From NCBI GenBank assembly GCA_016859345.1, contig CM029123.1, positions 6,749,490 to 6,813,489 of the forward strand: a DNA stretch of 64,000 bases, read 5' to 3'. This document shows, piece by piece, positions 12,846 through 55,524 of this stretch (the first letter of the stretch is position 1; each line of letters opens with the position of its first letter). The stretch comes from Istiophorus platypterus. Its lineage: Eukaryota > Chordata > Actinopteri > Istiophoriformes > Istiophoridae. A program made the translations under genes and the position numbers. Under the pieces are notes generated by a model. The model made no database searches, was not told the origin of the DNA, and saw nothing but the letters and a program-made list of their open reading frames with translations.

Positions 12846-15499
12846 CCAAAATCAAGTTTGGGGCTGTGTGTAGGTTGGGGGTTGGGAGTTGCTGGTGCAG
12901 TTTAATGATAGCTCCTCTCCTAATTTCCCCCTAATGAAATAATCCCTGTCTCCCTGACCTGGTACACCGGTCTCTTGCCTGGAGTGGTGTCTGCAGATTA
13001 AATTAGATCCATCTTGTCAGTCGGCAAGCAAGACAGAATAACTGTGTAGATGATGTGTGTTTTTTGCTTGAGGCAGGAAAGTTTTCGGCTCAAGCCCTGT
13101 GGCTCAAGCATTTGACCTTTTGTTGGTTTTCAGTGTCAAGGATTTTTAGGTGCTCAAATTCCACAGTCTGTATCCATGGAAATGCTGCTTTAAAGGGAGC
13201 GTCCATCAATGCTGAAAGGGTGACCCAGAATACCCAAACACACCCTGCCCAATCGTATTAAAGTTCTTCTGGATGGCACTACTCTATGGGCACACACGAT
13301 CCACATTACTCCGGTCGAGGGAACTGGAAGGAGAGGCTACCTGTTGCCACGGCAACATGGGCCAAACACAGAGGTCAGAAAAGCGTGTCCGTGTCATTCC
13401 TAAAGTGACAGTGGTTTGCTATAAACCGGGGCCAGGGTGGTAATAATACTCCTGTGCAGTGGGCGGGGCTGGCGTTCGGCTCTGTGGACGCTGGTCGGGG
13501 CCCAGTCTGGCCACACTCACAAATGGGGAGGCAACACAGGAAACTGGGGCTTCCAGTAAAAACATATAATTAGAAACACATTGACTAGGGGCTTTGGCGT
13601 GATACACCCAGTAGGAGGGGAGAGACGCATGCAGGCAGGGATGCACTGGTGGAAAAAAAAAAAAAAAAAAGATCGAAGTGGAGGACAAGATCACTGGGTC
13701 ACTGGGAAAGTCCCTTGTGATAATCAAATGTCACGAGACAAAAAAGAGAGCAAAGTGATAATCAAAAGCAGGGATAGCTCAGCACCCGGTCTGACCTGTC
13801 AGCTGGATTAGGACAGACAAGACATGTGGCAGACAATCATTTTCCAGTTAGAAATCCCTACTACTACTACTACTGTTTACAAGATGCAATATATATATAT
13901 GCCACTGTATTTGAGAGTGCGTCAGTATGGCCGAGGGCCTCACCACTAAAGAGCAAGCGGCGGGCAGCACGAGCTCAGCGGACAGCTTGGGTCTCAGATG
14001 TGAGGCCGGCTGGGCTGGGGCCACGCCCTGCATGGCCATGCAATGAACCAAGCACCAGAAGGAGAGCGGGTTAACCTGGGCCACATAGGAACCTCGAGTA
14101 ATCACTAACCATGTTTCTCGGGAAGCCTGACAATGGCTGATGGAAATGCAGAGACATCATGCGGCGTTTGATTTCTACGCTGCGAGCAGTGAAACTGAAA
14201 TATAATCTAACATGAATACCAGTAATTGGTTAATTGTTAAACAAACAGCACACACTCAAAGACGTGGTGATAGACATACTGTAATAGTTATGTGTTTTCA
14301 GGAAGCCAAAGCAACACATGGTAAGATTTATCCAGTTTGAACAGCAGCCCGCTTGACAAACTTCACAGAAAGATGATGAGAACAACTTGCAGCTCTCCCA
14401 CTTCACTCCACCACTCATGAGATTCTCACACAGTCGAGCCCTGAGATACTAGACAAACTCTGCAGGGGACAGACGTGAGAAAGAGTCCCCACATCCACAG
14501 AGAGAAACCATCAGAGCCGATCTTTAGTATGTGGCTTTACATATCAGGCGAGTGGTGACTGTGGTCTTAGAAAAAAACAAGCCTTAATTAGCCTTCACTC
14601 CAAGTACAGTGCAAACCCAAGAATAGGGGCAAGACGAACAACAAGAAGTGAACACTTTTAATCAACTCAAAGTGTTTCCTCGTACCCCCCCCCCTCCGGC
14701 AATGACAACAGTTCACAAACACATAATTAGAAGGAGTGGAGGAAATGGATGTTTGGTAGGTGATGAGGTTTTATACAATTCAAAACACAAAAGTGTGAAG
14801 TGAGAATTCACAGTCTGCAGATGAGGATAAGCAGCTGGAAACCTGGGCATTAATAAAGGGAGCAGTAAATGAGGAAGCAAATGAATTGGACTGAAAACAG
14901 GACTGAATTGCACCTCTATTGAAATATATGAAATACACTGTATTAAACTATCATTAATAAAGGATAATGAAAACACATTCTGTAAGGCCCGACAACTCTG
15001 AGCCGTTCTTATGAAAACACTCAAAAAAATCATCACAAAAGTCAACAAACAGTACTTTAGATTTTCTTTTAGTCCCTAATTTGGGACACAGGAACAGTAA
15101 CACAATTTAAGAACCACTGGCCTTCACAAAACAGGTCATGGGAACGGAAGGAATCGTTGAACCAACTTATCTTGAGATACTGATGTAGGTCAAAAATTAT
15201 CCACCAAATTATACCTAAAAACAGAAATCAGGTCTTTTAGATAAATCCTTCAAATTTCAGAGAAAATCTGAAACGGGGTAGTTTTGAAATGATTTTTTTT
15301 GGGAATTCCTGTCTTGTATGACATTGTTTTCTTCCCATCAGCTGTTCCATGGTGCAACAAACATCATGTAGCTATAAGTTTTGAAATTAAAGGGAGCATG
15401 AAAGATTGAGGACAGTATGCGTAAGCTTTCTAGCTATCATATAAATAAAATCTTATCCTAGAACCGTTTTAGATTTTTTTTTTTTTTTTTACTGTTTTC

Positions 15500-16171
15500 A
15501 GAAGTCCTACTCTCCATCTGCTGTTTAACAACCCTTTTATATACTTACAAAAGGTGACATTTTGAAATCATAAATTGAACAACACGCTTTTTAAGTTTGC
15601 TCTGGGGCCTAATAGAATATAACAGAACAAAATGGAACAGCTGTAAAATGTAAGAAACGTGTAAGCAACTGTGAGAAAGTGTATAGGTAAAACTAAAGTG
15701 CGGTATAAGATCTTTGGTCGTAGTTTTTTTTGTTTTTTTTTAACTTGGCAAAAGGCCACAGTTTTACAGTAAGGTATTCAGTAAATATTACAGTGAAAGA
15801 GGTCAGGTTGTAACAGTATGAACAGTAACACAAGTCAGAAAGACTGGAAGTGAAATGTCAGACATTTCATGTTCCCTGTGAGCAGACACAGATCAAACGT
15901 ATCTGGAATTTTGTTTGTTCAAATTTTCAAAACAGTATCTAAACAGTATGACAAAAAAATTACACTGTGAAGTCTACCTTTGATTTTAGGATACTCTCCC
16001 TAATGTTTTCCATATTCTACATGTATGTATATTTAATAACAACATTTCTGCTATCTAGCCATCTGTGTATACAGTATGTAAAGGCCATACCGGCTGCGTG
16101 AAGCATGAGACTGCACTTTATCTGAGGAATCAGATATCAGATACTTTCAGTCAGTGCTTCCATAATTGCCT
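15500..16171 (-). other. prdm5: Probable PRDM5 3' UTR
   Basis: AT-rich sequence directly downstream of the PRDM5 stop. A minus-strand ATTAAA at 16037-16032 is a candidate polyadenylation signal, but it lies only about 135 nt after the stop and no canonical AATAAA was found nearby. The true 3' end cannot be fixed, and the left boundary is arbitrary. Confidence 0.3.
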
Positions 16172-45587
<29,416 letters not shown>

Positions 45588-45599
45588 TGTCATTTCTCG

Positions 45600-45980
45600 G
45601 AAACGTTCCCTTCAGTGACAACGACTCGGCTGCCAGATGTGTCAGCGGAAGCGAGTTAGCATTGTCAGTTGGAATTTGGAGCAGATAGTTTCTCCGTGAA
45701 GTCGGTCCAAGTTGAACTTCTGCTGCTCCTGCTGCAGGAAAGCGGAGCGGCGTCCTGATTGGTCCGAAGTTTGTAACCAGAAGCTACCTTGTCTGTCGTG
45801 CAACCCCGCAGCCTGAGTTTGAGCCGGGCTGCGTTCCCAGCCCGCGCGGGACGGCCGCACCGCAGCGACGGGGGCGAAACCCGCACTTTCCCCCTGCGAA
45901 GCGTCCACGCAAACGCTGCCGACCAGCAAAGGCTGCGGTCCCCAACATTATCGACGTCCACTTAAAGAGAGGCGCTCAGG
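45600..45980 (-). promoter_or_regulatory. prdm5: PRDM5 proximal promoter with CCAAT box
   Basis: The region directly upstream of the PRDM5 ATG is GC- and CpG-rich. On the minus strand it carries GGACCAATCAGGA, with the CCAAT core at 45762-45758, about 170 nt before the start codon. This fits the NF-Y consensus closely. No convincing TATA box was seen, as is usual for CpG-island promoters. The exact transcription start cannot be read from the sequence. Confidence 0.6.
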
Positions 45981-47761
45981 CCCGTGGGTGGCCTGAACGC
46001 AGCGAAGTCTGCAGGTTCTGCAGGTTCTGGGGGCCCATATCATATCATATGCAATGCAGGCATTAGATGATGTGTGGCCACCTGGTCACCCACTCGGAAG
46101 TCACACTTTAAGAGCAACTCGTGCAAGTAACAGAACTAGGAAGATAAATAATCTGAATATTTTGGACAGTTATTGGCATATATCACATGAGGGGAAAAAA
46201 ATTTAAATCGGCTTTTCGGAATCTCAAATGCACTATTTGTCAGCGATTATGTTTAAAACTTGATGGGCCAGTTTGATTGTCATTGCCAAAACAGACCCAT
46301 TAATGCAGGCCATTCCACAGTAAACTGTTGCAGAAGCTTCATTACCTACGCCACACCGGGAATAACATGCATTTCACATGCTCTGAAAAACGCTCATATA
46401 TCACCCTCCTCATTCACCATTAACCTCCAAAACCTCAGAATATTGTGTGTTTTGGCCTGAACTTATCTGGCCAACGATTCAGAAACCACATTGTACCAGC
46501 GAGCAGCAGACCGGAGGTCTGACTGACCCCTTTAGCTTGAAACAGTCCACGCAGCAGGCCAGAAACCACAATTTACCAACAATCAAGGGCTGCTGGAACA
46601 GATGGTTCTTCTGCTCTGCAAAGATCTGGACCAAACCCTCCAGGCTGGAGCCTGAATAAAGGCAGACTTATATATAAATAAATAAAAGCAAACCAGGAAG
46701 TAGATGTTGCACAACTACCATTCGCAGTAATCGCGTTTGGTAACATGTTTATTGTATAATTAAGTATGTTAACATTGCTGATACCTAAACTTAGACAAAG
46801 CTTCAAAGGAAATAGAGCTCACTCTCTCATAATCACAGACCCATTAAAACTCTGTTCAGTATTGTATGTATTTAATTCATATCCTGTTTATTTTATAGTT
46901 GTACAAAATTTAAAGTATGTTGAGATTACATTTCAGTTCTTTTTTTCAGAATTTTTAGCTCTTTGACAGTATTCCAGACAAAGAACTTAATCATATTGTA
47001 TGTGTAATTATATAATGTTAGTATATATGTGTAATGTAACGGACAGGTGGACAGAGCAAATATAATATTGAAGTATTCGTATCATTGCCATTTTAGTTCT
47101 GTTTCTTTATCCACATCGAGTACTTTTTTATATAGAACAATGGCTATTGTTCTGTAATTTAAAATGGACTCTGAGTAAAAACTACACCTCCAAAACTAGA
47201 TTGTTTTGAGAGGGACAACATGAAATTTCAGATCAAAAGTATTCAAAGTAAAGCTAGATGACCCTTTTCTTTGGCTGAATATCTGTTTACATTAAATGCT
47301 AAAGTAGTTGATGTGGTTTCAGTTGCACTGAAGAACAGAACTCATGCATATATTTGTGTGACCATGCTGACACTGCAGCATCAGGCCACAAGCAGACGTC
47401 ATGTTATCTAGAATGTAATCTTTTTCATCTCCATTTACATTGATTTGTTGACTCTCACCCTGCACAGCAAGATTAGCTACAACTCTAATCACTGACTGTT
47501 TGTGTATATTCTGCTTTTGAACACCTCGTTCACCGAACGTGTTCCCTCTTTAATCAGCAGTGTGTCAGTGTTTTGTTGGTTTTGTTTACAGTGTTTATAA
47601 CTTGTGTTTATGGCAATGGCTTCCTGTTGTGCTGTGGCTCTTGGCCAAACTGCTTCATGATTGGTCCAGATGGTGTGTTCAAATGTTTTAGTCAGACTTT
47701 CCTGACTGCTGTTGTTAAAGGGTTTACGCTTCAAAACCGGAGTAGACATGTACTTCAATAG

Positions 47762-47781
47762 ACACACACACACACACACAA
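47762..47781. repeat. Short (CA)n repeat
   Basis: About 10 CA units. Confidence 0.9.
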
Positions 47782-48394
47782 CCCAGATCACTGTTGTAGT
47801 TGAGATGGTGTCATCAGTTGCCTGGAGTCATATTCCAGGTATATTCGAGTTAAGCCATGAGAGAGGGTCACAGGCAGACTTACTGGGTGACAGGCCTGAG
47901 CCCTGCACTGAGAGGGTCTTTGTGTCGCCCCACCCATGTCCTCCTCAGTCCATTTCTGTCTCTCCTGACCTCTCTGTCAGTGCCTTGGCCTGTCGGGCCA
48001 AGACGATTAAATGTCATGACCCCTTTTTTCCTCCATGCCCTCTGAGGACCCTCCAACCCATTAACTTTCACTCAGCTTTCACTAAGATCCCTGGGTTATC
48101 CAGTCCAGCTCTGATCTCCAACACCTGCACAAAAGACACACAGAAATGCACACAGGACTCATCTCCTAAATCAGGGAACCCAATACAAGGCAAGATGATA
48201 ATCCCGATTTGCCTTTTTTCAGATCATGGAGAGTCTGTGCTGGTCTGCACAGATAAGTCACTGTCTTTGCTGGTTTGTGGGGGTTTAGGACTTTTCAGTC
48301 ATCATGACTTTTCTCATGTTTGAGACTCAGACTGAGGGACTGAGCGATTTTGTAGTTCCAGCTGGCGGCTCTGTGAGGCCGTACTTACTGTGGG

Positions 48395-48905
48395 CACAGT
48401 GGTTCTTTGAACAATATGCTAACATCAGCATGGCAACATGCTCACAGTGACCTTGCTAACATACTGATACAAAGCAGGTATAATAATGAAAACAATTAGT
48501 ATCTTAGTTTAGTGTGTTAGCATGCTCATACTTTCTAATTAGCATTAAATACAAATCACCACTGAGGCTGACAGGAGTGTCATTAGTTTTGCAGAGATAT
48601 TGCCATACACCAAAACACTGTGCAAATATTGACATAAGGATGGTGCTAGATCAAAACTTAAGGGGTCACCAAAGTGTTTACAGTTCATCCTGAGGCGGAC
48701 ATGAATGCTTATACCAAAGATCAGTGAAATCCATCCAGTAGTTGTAGAGATATTTCATTCAGAACCACAGGTGTGAACCTCATGGTGGGGCTAGAAGAAA
48801 AATCAGGGAACATCGAAGTCAATAGGATTCGACCTCTCGGAACCATAAATGTCTGTGCAAAATTTCATCCATGGAGCCATGTAACTAGCATTGTTAAAAA
48901 CCTTT
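48395..48905. repeat. Dispersed teleost repeat with GCTAACAT motifs
   Basis: It begins with several GCTAACAT/TTAGCATG motifs and runs through ATCACCAAAGTG-like, CATCCTGAGG, CCATCCA.TAGTTGTAGAGATATTTCA and CCTCATGGTGG segments. These are hallmarks of a very common acanthomorph repeat. Non-autonomous, no open frame. Confidence 0.65.
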
Positions 48906-50821
48906 TCATCTCCTCTAGATATAATACTCACTAACACTAATGGACAGATCCTTTATTGTGAAGTCTGGCTATTTCTGTCTCATACAGACATCTATGTATG
49001 AAAGAAGCTTTCCATGACCCGCCTTAAGAAGCAACAACAAAGCCTCCACATGCCCAAAACGGCAAGCAGACAATAATGCATTGAGAATTCAAACATTTAC
49101 CATGATAAAGTTTTTTTTGTTTTTTTTTAACTAAACAAAGACATTTGGCTCATCATCCCCACAGGACCATGACTTTGAACCTGAAAGTACCCAGTCATGG
49201 AACTGAGCCACTCAGTGGCTGAACTGCCAGTTTAAGTCTCTGTTGGCCAAAAACTACAAAAACCACATTTAGGACATGGTGAAGGAATGGATTGCATTGA
49301 AATAAATACTTTCAGAGTTTCTTTTTTTTCTAAGTAAATATTTTCACTGGAGGAAAACCTCAGTTTGGCAAACATACAAATGGTTCCCTACAAGATTTTC
49401 CAAATGGATGTGTGCATTTTTCTGAAATCTCCCAAACCTGATACTGTAGATTGAGGGGCCAGACCACCTTTTGTTTCATGTTTCACAAACCCCCGCAGTC
49501 CCTCACCACAGCTCCCTATTTCAAGGCTGTCGCTGAATAGCCAGCAAACCATTTCCTGAAGCTCCGAGGTCACTGGATAAATGATGTTTTCATTTGACAA
49601 CCCCAGGTCGCCACTAAAGGAGGGTCTTCAGAGGCAGTCTTTTGAAATTACAGTACCAATGAAGCGTGAGAAATTACAGGCACTTAGAAGTGAATTCATG
49701 AGCACAACAGAGCTGGGGGACCACCCCTATGCAGCTCGGGCAAGAGGGAGCGATGGCAGTGAGTACACAAATACACAAACACACAAGGCTTTACATGTGC
49801 ACACAGCTCAACATCGATGTCCACTACCAGACACACACCCAAACACCGAATCATATTCAAGTGTGGACATGCAGTATCAACACTATACCAGGGTCTTCAT
49901 CCAGGGATCCTCAAATTCATATGATGCGTGCAGGATTGTTTGTGTCCGTGAATGCAAATAAAACTGACCTTTGAATTAGATTTACAACAGGATTACATGA
50001 GAGCCACATACAGGAGCCAGACACTGTGTTTTTTCACTGCTTCAGTTATCCAAATGGAGATCGGCTGGGACGGGCAATGCCCGAGGGCCACTGGTCCCTC
50101 TCCACCCTTCCTGAGAACGGGCTCTCGGTCAGGATGGGTTTGGAAGGAATCCTCCGATTTCTGCTGGCCCTCTGCTGAATCAGAGTTTTGTAGAGCTGGT
50201 TTGGACCTGAGCCTCAACAGTGATCTGTCCCTGGAGCCACTGACGTGGAATTGTTTTCATCATTGTCTGCTCCTCTTTACTTTCCAGTTGGGGCTCCTTC
50301 TCTGTTTGCATGTGTGAGATTTCAAAGTGTCTTAATTTCATTTCCTTTGGAGATTTCTGACACATTGAAAAGGCTGAATCATTTAATTTTAATTTAACCG
50401 CCCTCAAGTACAGTAGCAGACCTGTAGATTGCAGGAGCCCTTATTCAGCACTGAACTTTTCACACACAACAGTGTTTCACTGCTTTTCTCTGCCACGGGA
50501 GTTGCATTTAAAGCCCTCCCATCGCATCCGTCTGTTTGCTGTCTGTCTCTGTTTGGATTTTGTTCGAGCCTCTTCTCCCTTTTCACGATCTCTGTCCAAA
50601 AGTGTCACTAAGCTCTAAGTTGAGCAGCAAGTGCATTCACGCACACATGCACAAAGCATGCTCACAAATGCCAACTCCTAAAGCCCTTTGTAAAGCGAGG
50701 GTGGTGGTTGGAGTCCTACCTCCAAGAAATTACAACAGTTCGCTTTCACCAAAAGCTATTTTTTTGCAGTGCTCCACATCTACCTCTGTGAAAGTGTGTA
50801 AAAGTCGTTAACTTCCATGAA

Positions 50822-51290
50822 TATTTTGTTTTGGGATATACATTTATTTCCTTTTTTGCCAAGAGTTATATGAGAAGACTGATATCCCTCTCATTTCTGT
50901 ACATTAGATATGAGGCTACAGACAGGAGATGGTTATCTTAGCTTAGCATAATGACTGGAAGATGAGAAACAGCTAGCTTGACTCTGTCCAAACATTTTTT
51001 TAAATTCTGTCTGCCAGCACCTGTAGAGCTCACTAGTTAACTAAAACTGCTAAAAAAATCACGAAAAAACAAAAAAACCCTGAGGTATAAATAGCAAGAT
51101 TACACAAGCATTATATAACGTGTTAATTATTGAGCCTCAGGATGCTGCCGGGCAGATTCATTTTACTTCCGGACGGAGCCTGGCTAGCTGTTTCCCACCG
51201 CTTCAAGCCTTTGAGCTAAAACAAGCTAACTCCTAACACATTATGTCTCACTCTCTGGGGGAAAATGAGCACTAAATGTTAAAGCATTTA
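50822..51290. mobile_element. Foldback MITE copy with inverted arms
   Basis: The left arm (about 50822-51050) has GCCAAGAGTTATATGAGAAG, CTTAGCTTAGCATAATGACTGG and CTCTGTCCAAA. The right arm (about 51125-51290) carries the same signature inverted: GGACGGAGCCTGGCTAGCTGTTTCC, then GAGCTAAAACAAGCTAAC. Same family as the copies at 51555 and 59975. Confidence 0.65.
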
Positions 51291-51554
51291 TATCCATAAT
51301 CAGCCATTATTCTGATTAACTGGCAGTATCACTGGTCCTGCACATTTTTAATCAAAAGAAATTCTACTGCTCATAAAAGTACCATATCCATTGGCATGTG
51401 GGTCTAATTCCAAAATGGAAAGAATTAGATGCTGAATATTAGTAAAATATCTCAGTGTTGAATCATATTAAATGGCAGTTCTTGTTTCTTGTTTTAACTG
51501 TTTTTTTCTAAAATCACATTACAAAATTAGTGCAACGGCAATGCGAATCAATTT

Positions 51555-52096
51555 ATAAAGGAATAGTATAATATAATCAAAAGTGTTATTAGATTCTTAC
51601 AAGTCTCATGTCTGCATGCTAAATATGCTACTGCTAGCAGCCAGTTAGCTTAGCTTATCACAAAGACTAAAAAATGGGTGATTTGGCTTGACCTTGTCCT
51701 AAGGTTTCGAAATGTTGAAACAAGCTGATCAAAACCTCATTAGTTTAAATGTTATATCCTGTTTGCCTAATCTTTACAAAAACAACATTAGTGAAAACAC
51801 AGTCATCATAAAAACCATGTTTGTGTACTTCGGCTTTTGAATAAATTAAACAAAGGAGATAAAACATTCTAATTTGTTGACTTTAAAAGTGCTTAAAGGA
51901 GTTTTTGTTAAACTTTTGGACAGAGCGAGGCTGGTTGTTTCCTTCAGTTACCAGTCAATGGGACAAGCCAAGCCAACTCTCTCGTTTCTCTAGCCTTGTA
52001 TTTAAAGAACAGATATGAGAGTAGTATCAGTCTCCTCATCCGACTCTCCACAAGTATAAATATGTATTTCCCAAAATGTAAAACTGTATCTTTAAG
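51555..52096. mobile_element. Foldback MITE copy with inverted arms
   Basis: The left arm (AAAGGAATAGTATAAT ... GCTACTGCTAGCAGCCAGTT, then AGCTTAGCTTATCA) and the right arm (GGACAGAGCGAGGCTGGTTG ... ACAGATATGAGAGTAGTATC ... TTTCCCAAAATGTAAAACTG) are diverged inverted copies. It lies about 265 bp from the preceding element in the same orientation. Confidence 0.65.
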
Positions 52097-54452
52097 CACT
52101 TAATAAGACCTCTGACGCTCTGAGACCTGTGAAATCTTTCTTTCTACAATCCACAATGTTTTGTTTAAGCAAAATAAATAGTGTATTTAAAAAAAAAAAC
52201 TAAAAAAAAAACAACTCCTTCAATCGGAATCAGTTTAATCAGTTTAATTTCGGTGTTATATAAAGCATAGATTTGTTTAATTTGCTTTGGCTGGTCATAA
52301 ATAAAGGCTCACATCAGCCCAGATCAAACCTAGTGGCAACTCAAACTGACCAAACCAGGAAGTAGGACCGGGTCTTCTGTGCACTGCTGTGGTTACTCCA
52401 CCACTTACCCGAGAAATACATGTCTGTCTCCACTTGTTACACTGCTCCATGAAAACACATATATACAAAACCAGTACATCAAAGCCCTGCACTCATCACC
52501 ACGCAAAAGATAAACATGGACAGCCCTGCAGAGGGTTAGCTCTCCGATAGAGGTTTCTCTGTATATGTATGTTAGCACGAGTGTTTGTGAGGAGATCTCG
52601 TGAGGTGTGCTGGCAAAACACAAGTTTCTATACATTTTTTCCATCCTAAGTCACATGAGTTATCCAGAGAGCAGGAGGCTCTTTAAAGAAGCCGAGGGCT
52701 TCACGGCAGATCTTATTCACACGTGCAGGATAACATTTTAGGCAGAACTGGCCAGCTTTATTAGAGGCGGTTTACAGGGATATCCATGACACTACCACAA
52801 CTCTATGGAAGCTCCTCCATATTATTTCAGGGCAACGGCAGGTTAATGGAAGCCAGGTGGAGCCTCCCTGCATTTCCTCTGACCAGGAGCACTTGATTGA
52901 CAGTGAGTTGTGGCGATGCATGAGAGTGCAGGTAACCAGAATCAAGGTCGGGATGGAAACATTGCAATTTCACGAGCCACAGCTGCTCTCCCTGGCCACA
53001 ACAGAGAGAGCATTTCCATTCACCTGAGACTACTCTTAATTGGAATGTGTGGATATGTGCACTGATGTGTGTCTGGCTTTTCTCTTTGCTTATTTGTGCT
53101 TAACTGTGTCTAATGGTTAAACAGTATCTCAAGTCACCCAATTCTCCCAAATTAGGTGCCTGTTTTTTGAGTCTATGAACTTAAAATAACATAAGTGTAG
53201 GAGAACAAAAACATTGCTGTAGAGATTGTGACCTTTTCAATATCACCTGGGGTTTTTTTGTTTTGTTTTGTTTTTTTTTTTTTTCCAATTGGTGTCATTT
53301 CAAGTTATCCAAAACAAGTTATCCAATTTTATTTTGATAAGTGTATTACTCTAGCTTATTTGCTTTAAGGCAAGACTAAGTATATTATAAGAGGAAATAA
53401 CTCTTCCTCTTTCATATGAAAAGTTGAACTTTAAGAAATAACACAACAACCTCAGTTAACCTCAGTACATTCAGGGGTTTTCCTGCCGCATTTATATTTG
53501 GTCTGGCATGACCAGAACTTGTGTTGGCTAATGTTAGCTAATGATAGCAAACATTATGTTGATATTCCCGTAGCTGCTAATTTAATTTGCTGACTTTATT
53601 ACTCTTGAGCTAACATTCTTTTTTTCCAATTCAAGTGGTTTAAAACAAAATCAAAACAATATCTAAATATATTGCTCTTACTGAAATGTTTTTGGGGTTT
53701 TTTTGGTAAAATACAGCAAACTGACTCACTTACACAAAAGAATCTATCTAAAGTTCGCTAACATACAGTTTGCTAACATTATCTAACATTAACATTACTA
53801 TAGGCTACTGGTCAAAATGGAACCAAGTAAGGCTTTAGCAATAAAACCCTTGATAGTACAGACATGAACAAGGGTGTTTTTATTGCTTAGAAATCCAACT
53901 TTTAATTTGTAGGTGGCAGATTATGTTATTTCTTCTCTCAAAAGTTACACACTGTGACGTTAACTATAATATAAAGAAGCTAAACACAGCAAGATTATTA
54001 TATGTGACACAAAGGAGATCAGCAAATCACAGTATGAGTTATTTCAATATTGTAGGCCCATAATCTTAAATCACATCTGACTTTTATCAGACCTGTTCCT
54101 TCCCCCATTATATGATACCAAGATCATACATCATTTCATTTATGTAACGCAAATTTCCAAATTGATAACATCCTGTGTAGCAACATTTGTATCTCATCAT
54201 CATGTACAGAGCAGCAACATCATATAACTACTAGTGACTGCTTAAATACAGAAACAAGGATTGCAAAGGGACCATGTGAAACAGATGGTCTATACTCTCA
54301 GAACTGTACAGAGCTAAAACATACGTATTCTAAGTTTCCTGTGCAAGAGCAGCTGTAAGTAGGCCATTTAAAAAAATCCTTGCAATAAAAATAATAATTG
54401 CTCTCTAACAGAGGCAAAGAAATGCACTCAAAAGAATGCTAAGATGCACTAA

Positions 54453-54458
54453 TTTATT
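54453..54458 (-). other. ndnf: Candidate NDNF polyadenylation signal
   Basis: A minus-strand AATAAA about 1.07 kb after the stop, a plausible 3' UTR length. Another hexamer at 53884-53879 and one only 15-20 nt after the stop are alternatives. No transcript evidence is available. Confidence 0.35.
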
Positions 54459-55524
54459 GCTGTACATCTATGAGAATGTGCATCAGTGAACCACTGATCC
54501 AACAGTGTTTCACTGATGGTGCTAAGAGGTGATATATTTCTAGTGGAGCTATAGGCACCATTTGTGTGATCTGGAAAAAGAGGTCTTAGAAGTTATTTCC
54601 AGGGATTAACTCACTGTTGATCTTTTCTTGTCATAAACCATTTTTAGGATCATTTCAAGTCCCTTCTAGTATCAAGTCCTGCTTATATGCAACCCTAATA
54701 TATAGGTGTCTGAGTCTATGAACACAATACACAGTGTGCTCTTTTATCTCGGAGCTATGATTGTGATGTTAACTGCTTGGCAAAAGAACATGACACCCAG
54801 GGTGACACAGGGATTACTCGTTCTATATTTAGTGTTTATGTACATGAATATTGGCAGGACAACTCTGTACATGTGACACACACACACAGCGATATAGTGA
54901 TAATAACACAGATCTCCAGCACAGAACACATTTACAAGATGGGCTCTAGAGCAAACACTGGCTGAGATACACAAGGGAATGTCTGAACTACGACAGCTTC
55001 CTCATAAAACTGGAATTTCCTTGTAACAGTTATTATTGTCATCAATAAAAACAGACAATCAAAAAGAGAGACGAAAAGTATAAAATAATTTAAATTCTTC
55101 CTAAAACATGTAGTGAATATGCAGTGAGAGATTTATACAATACAGGCAGCTACATGATTTTAAAACTGAAGGAACAGACAAATGACAGACAAAAGCAAAT
55201 ATCATGCAGCAACAAAGAAACACATGGAACATGAGAGATGATCCTCGTTGAAGTTTTGCCTCCCCAGTGGCAACATAACGTCAACACGACAAGCCTGGCA
55301 GCTCGTGGGCCACTATAGGCCACCCAGACGTGCCATAATGAAATGTAAACATAAATATACAGGTTGATATCTCTCTCTATAAACAGTTCAGTCACTGCCA
55401 CAGGCCCATCAGCTGTGTGAATAGTCAGTCTGTATACACTCCTTAGTAGAATATCACTTAGAGTTAAATAAACTTATTTAATATATATATATATTTATAA
55501 TAGATTTATTCTTTGCAGAGTCAT
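54459..55524 (-). other. ndnf: Probable NDNF 3' UTR
   Basis: AT-rich non-coding sequence between the NDNF stop and the first distal AATAAA on the minus strand. It includes an AT-repeat at 55480-55500. The extent is inferred from the signal hexamer only. Confidence 0.4.

Larger units (their letters stand above)
1..15499. other. Intergenic DNA left of PRDM5
   Basis: No exon of a known family was recognised on either strand. In human the next gene on this side is MAD2L1, and none of its exons are present here. The interval holds microsatellites, a diverged duplication (12345-12845), a hairpin (8925-8979) and AT-rich homeobox-type motifs near 3790-3910. Confidence 0.55.
45981..55524. other. Region between PRDM5 and NDNF
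   Basis: Between the two genes I recognise only dispersed repeats (48395-48905, 50822-51290, 51555-52096), small microsatellites and the presumed NDNF 3' UTR. The longest open frame (47712-48323, plus strand) has no recognisable domain. Confidence 0.6.

Noticed and set aside
1..15500. Search for MAD2L1, the human neighbour on this side
   Set aside because: None of its conserved HORMA-domain exons was seen in any frame; it must lie outside the window or elsewhere in this genome.
45642..45961. Two overlapping minus-strand frames upstream of PRDM5
   Set aside because: Located in the promoter/5' UTR, out of frame with PRDM5 and without recognisable domains.
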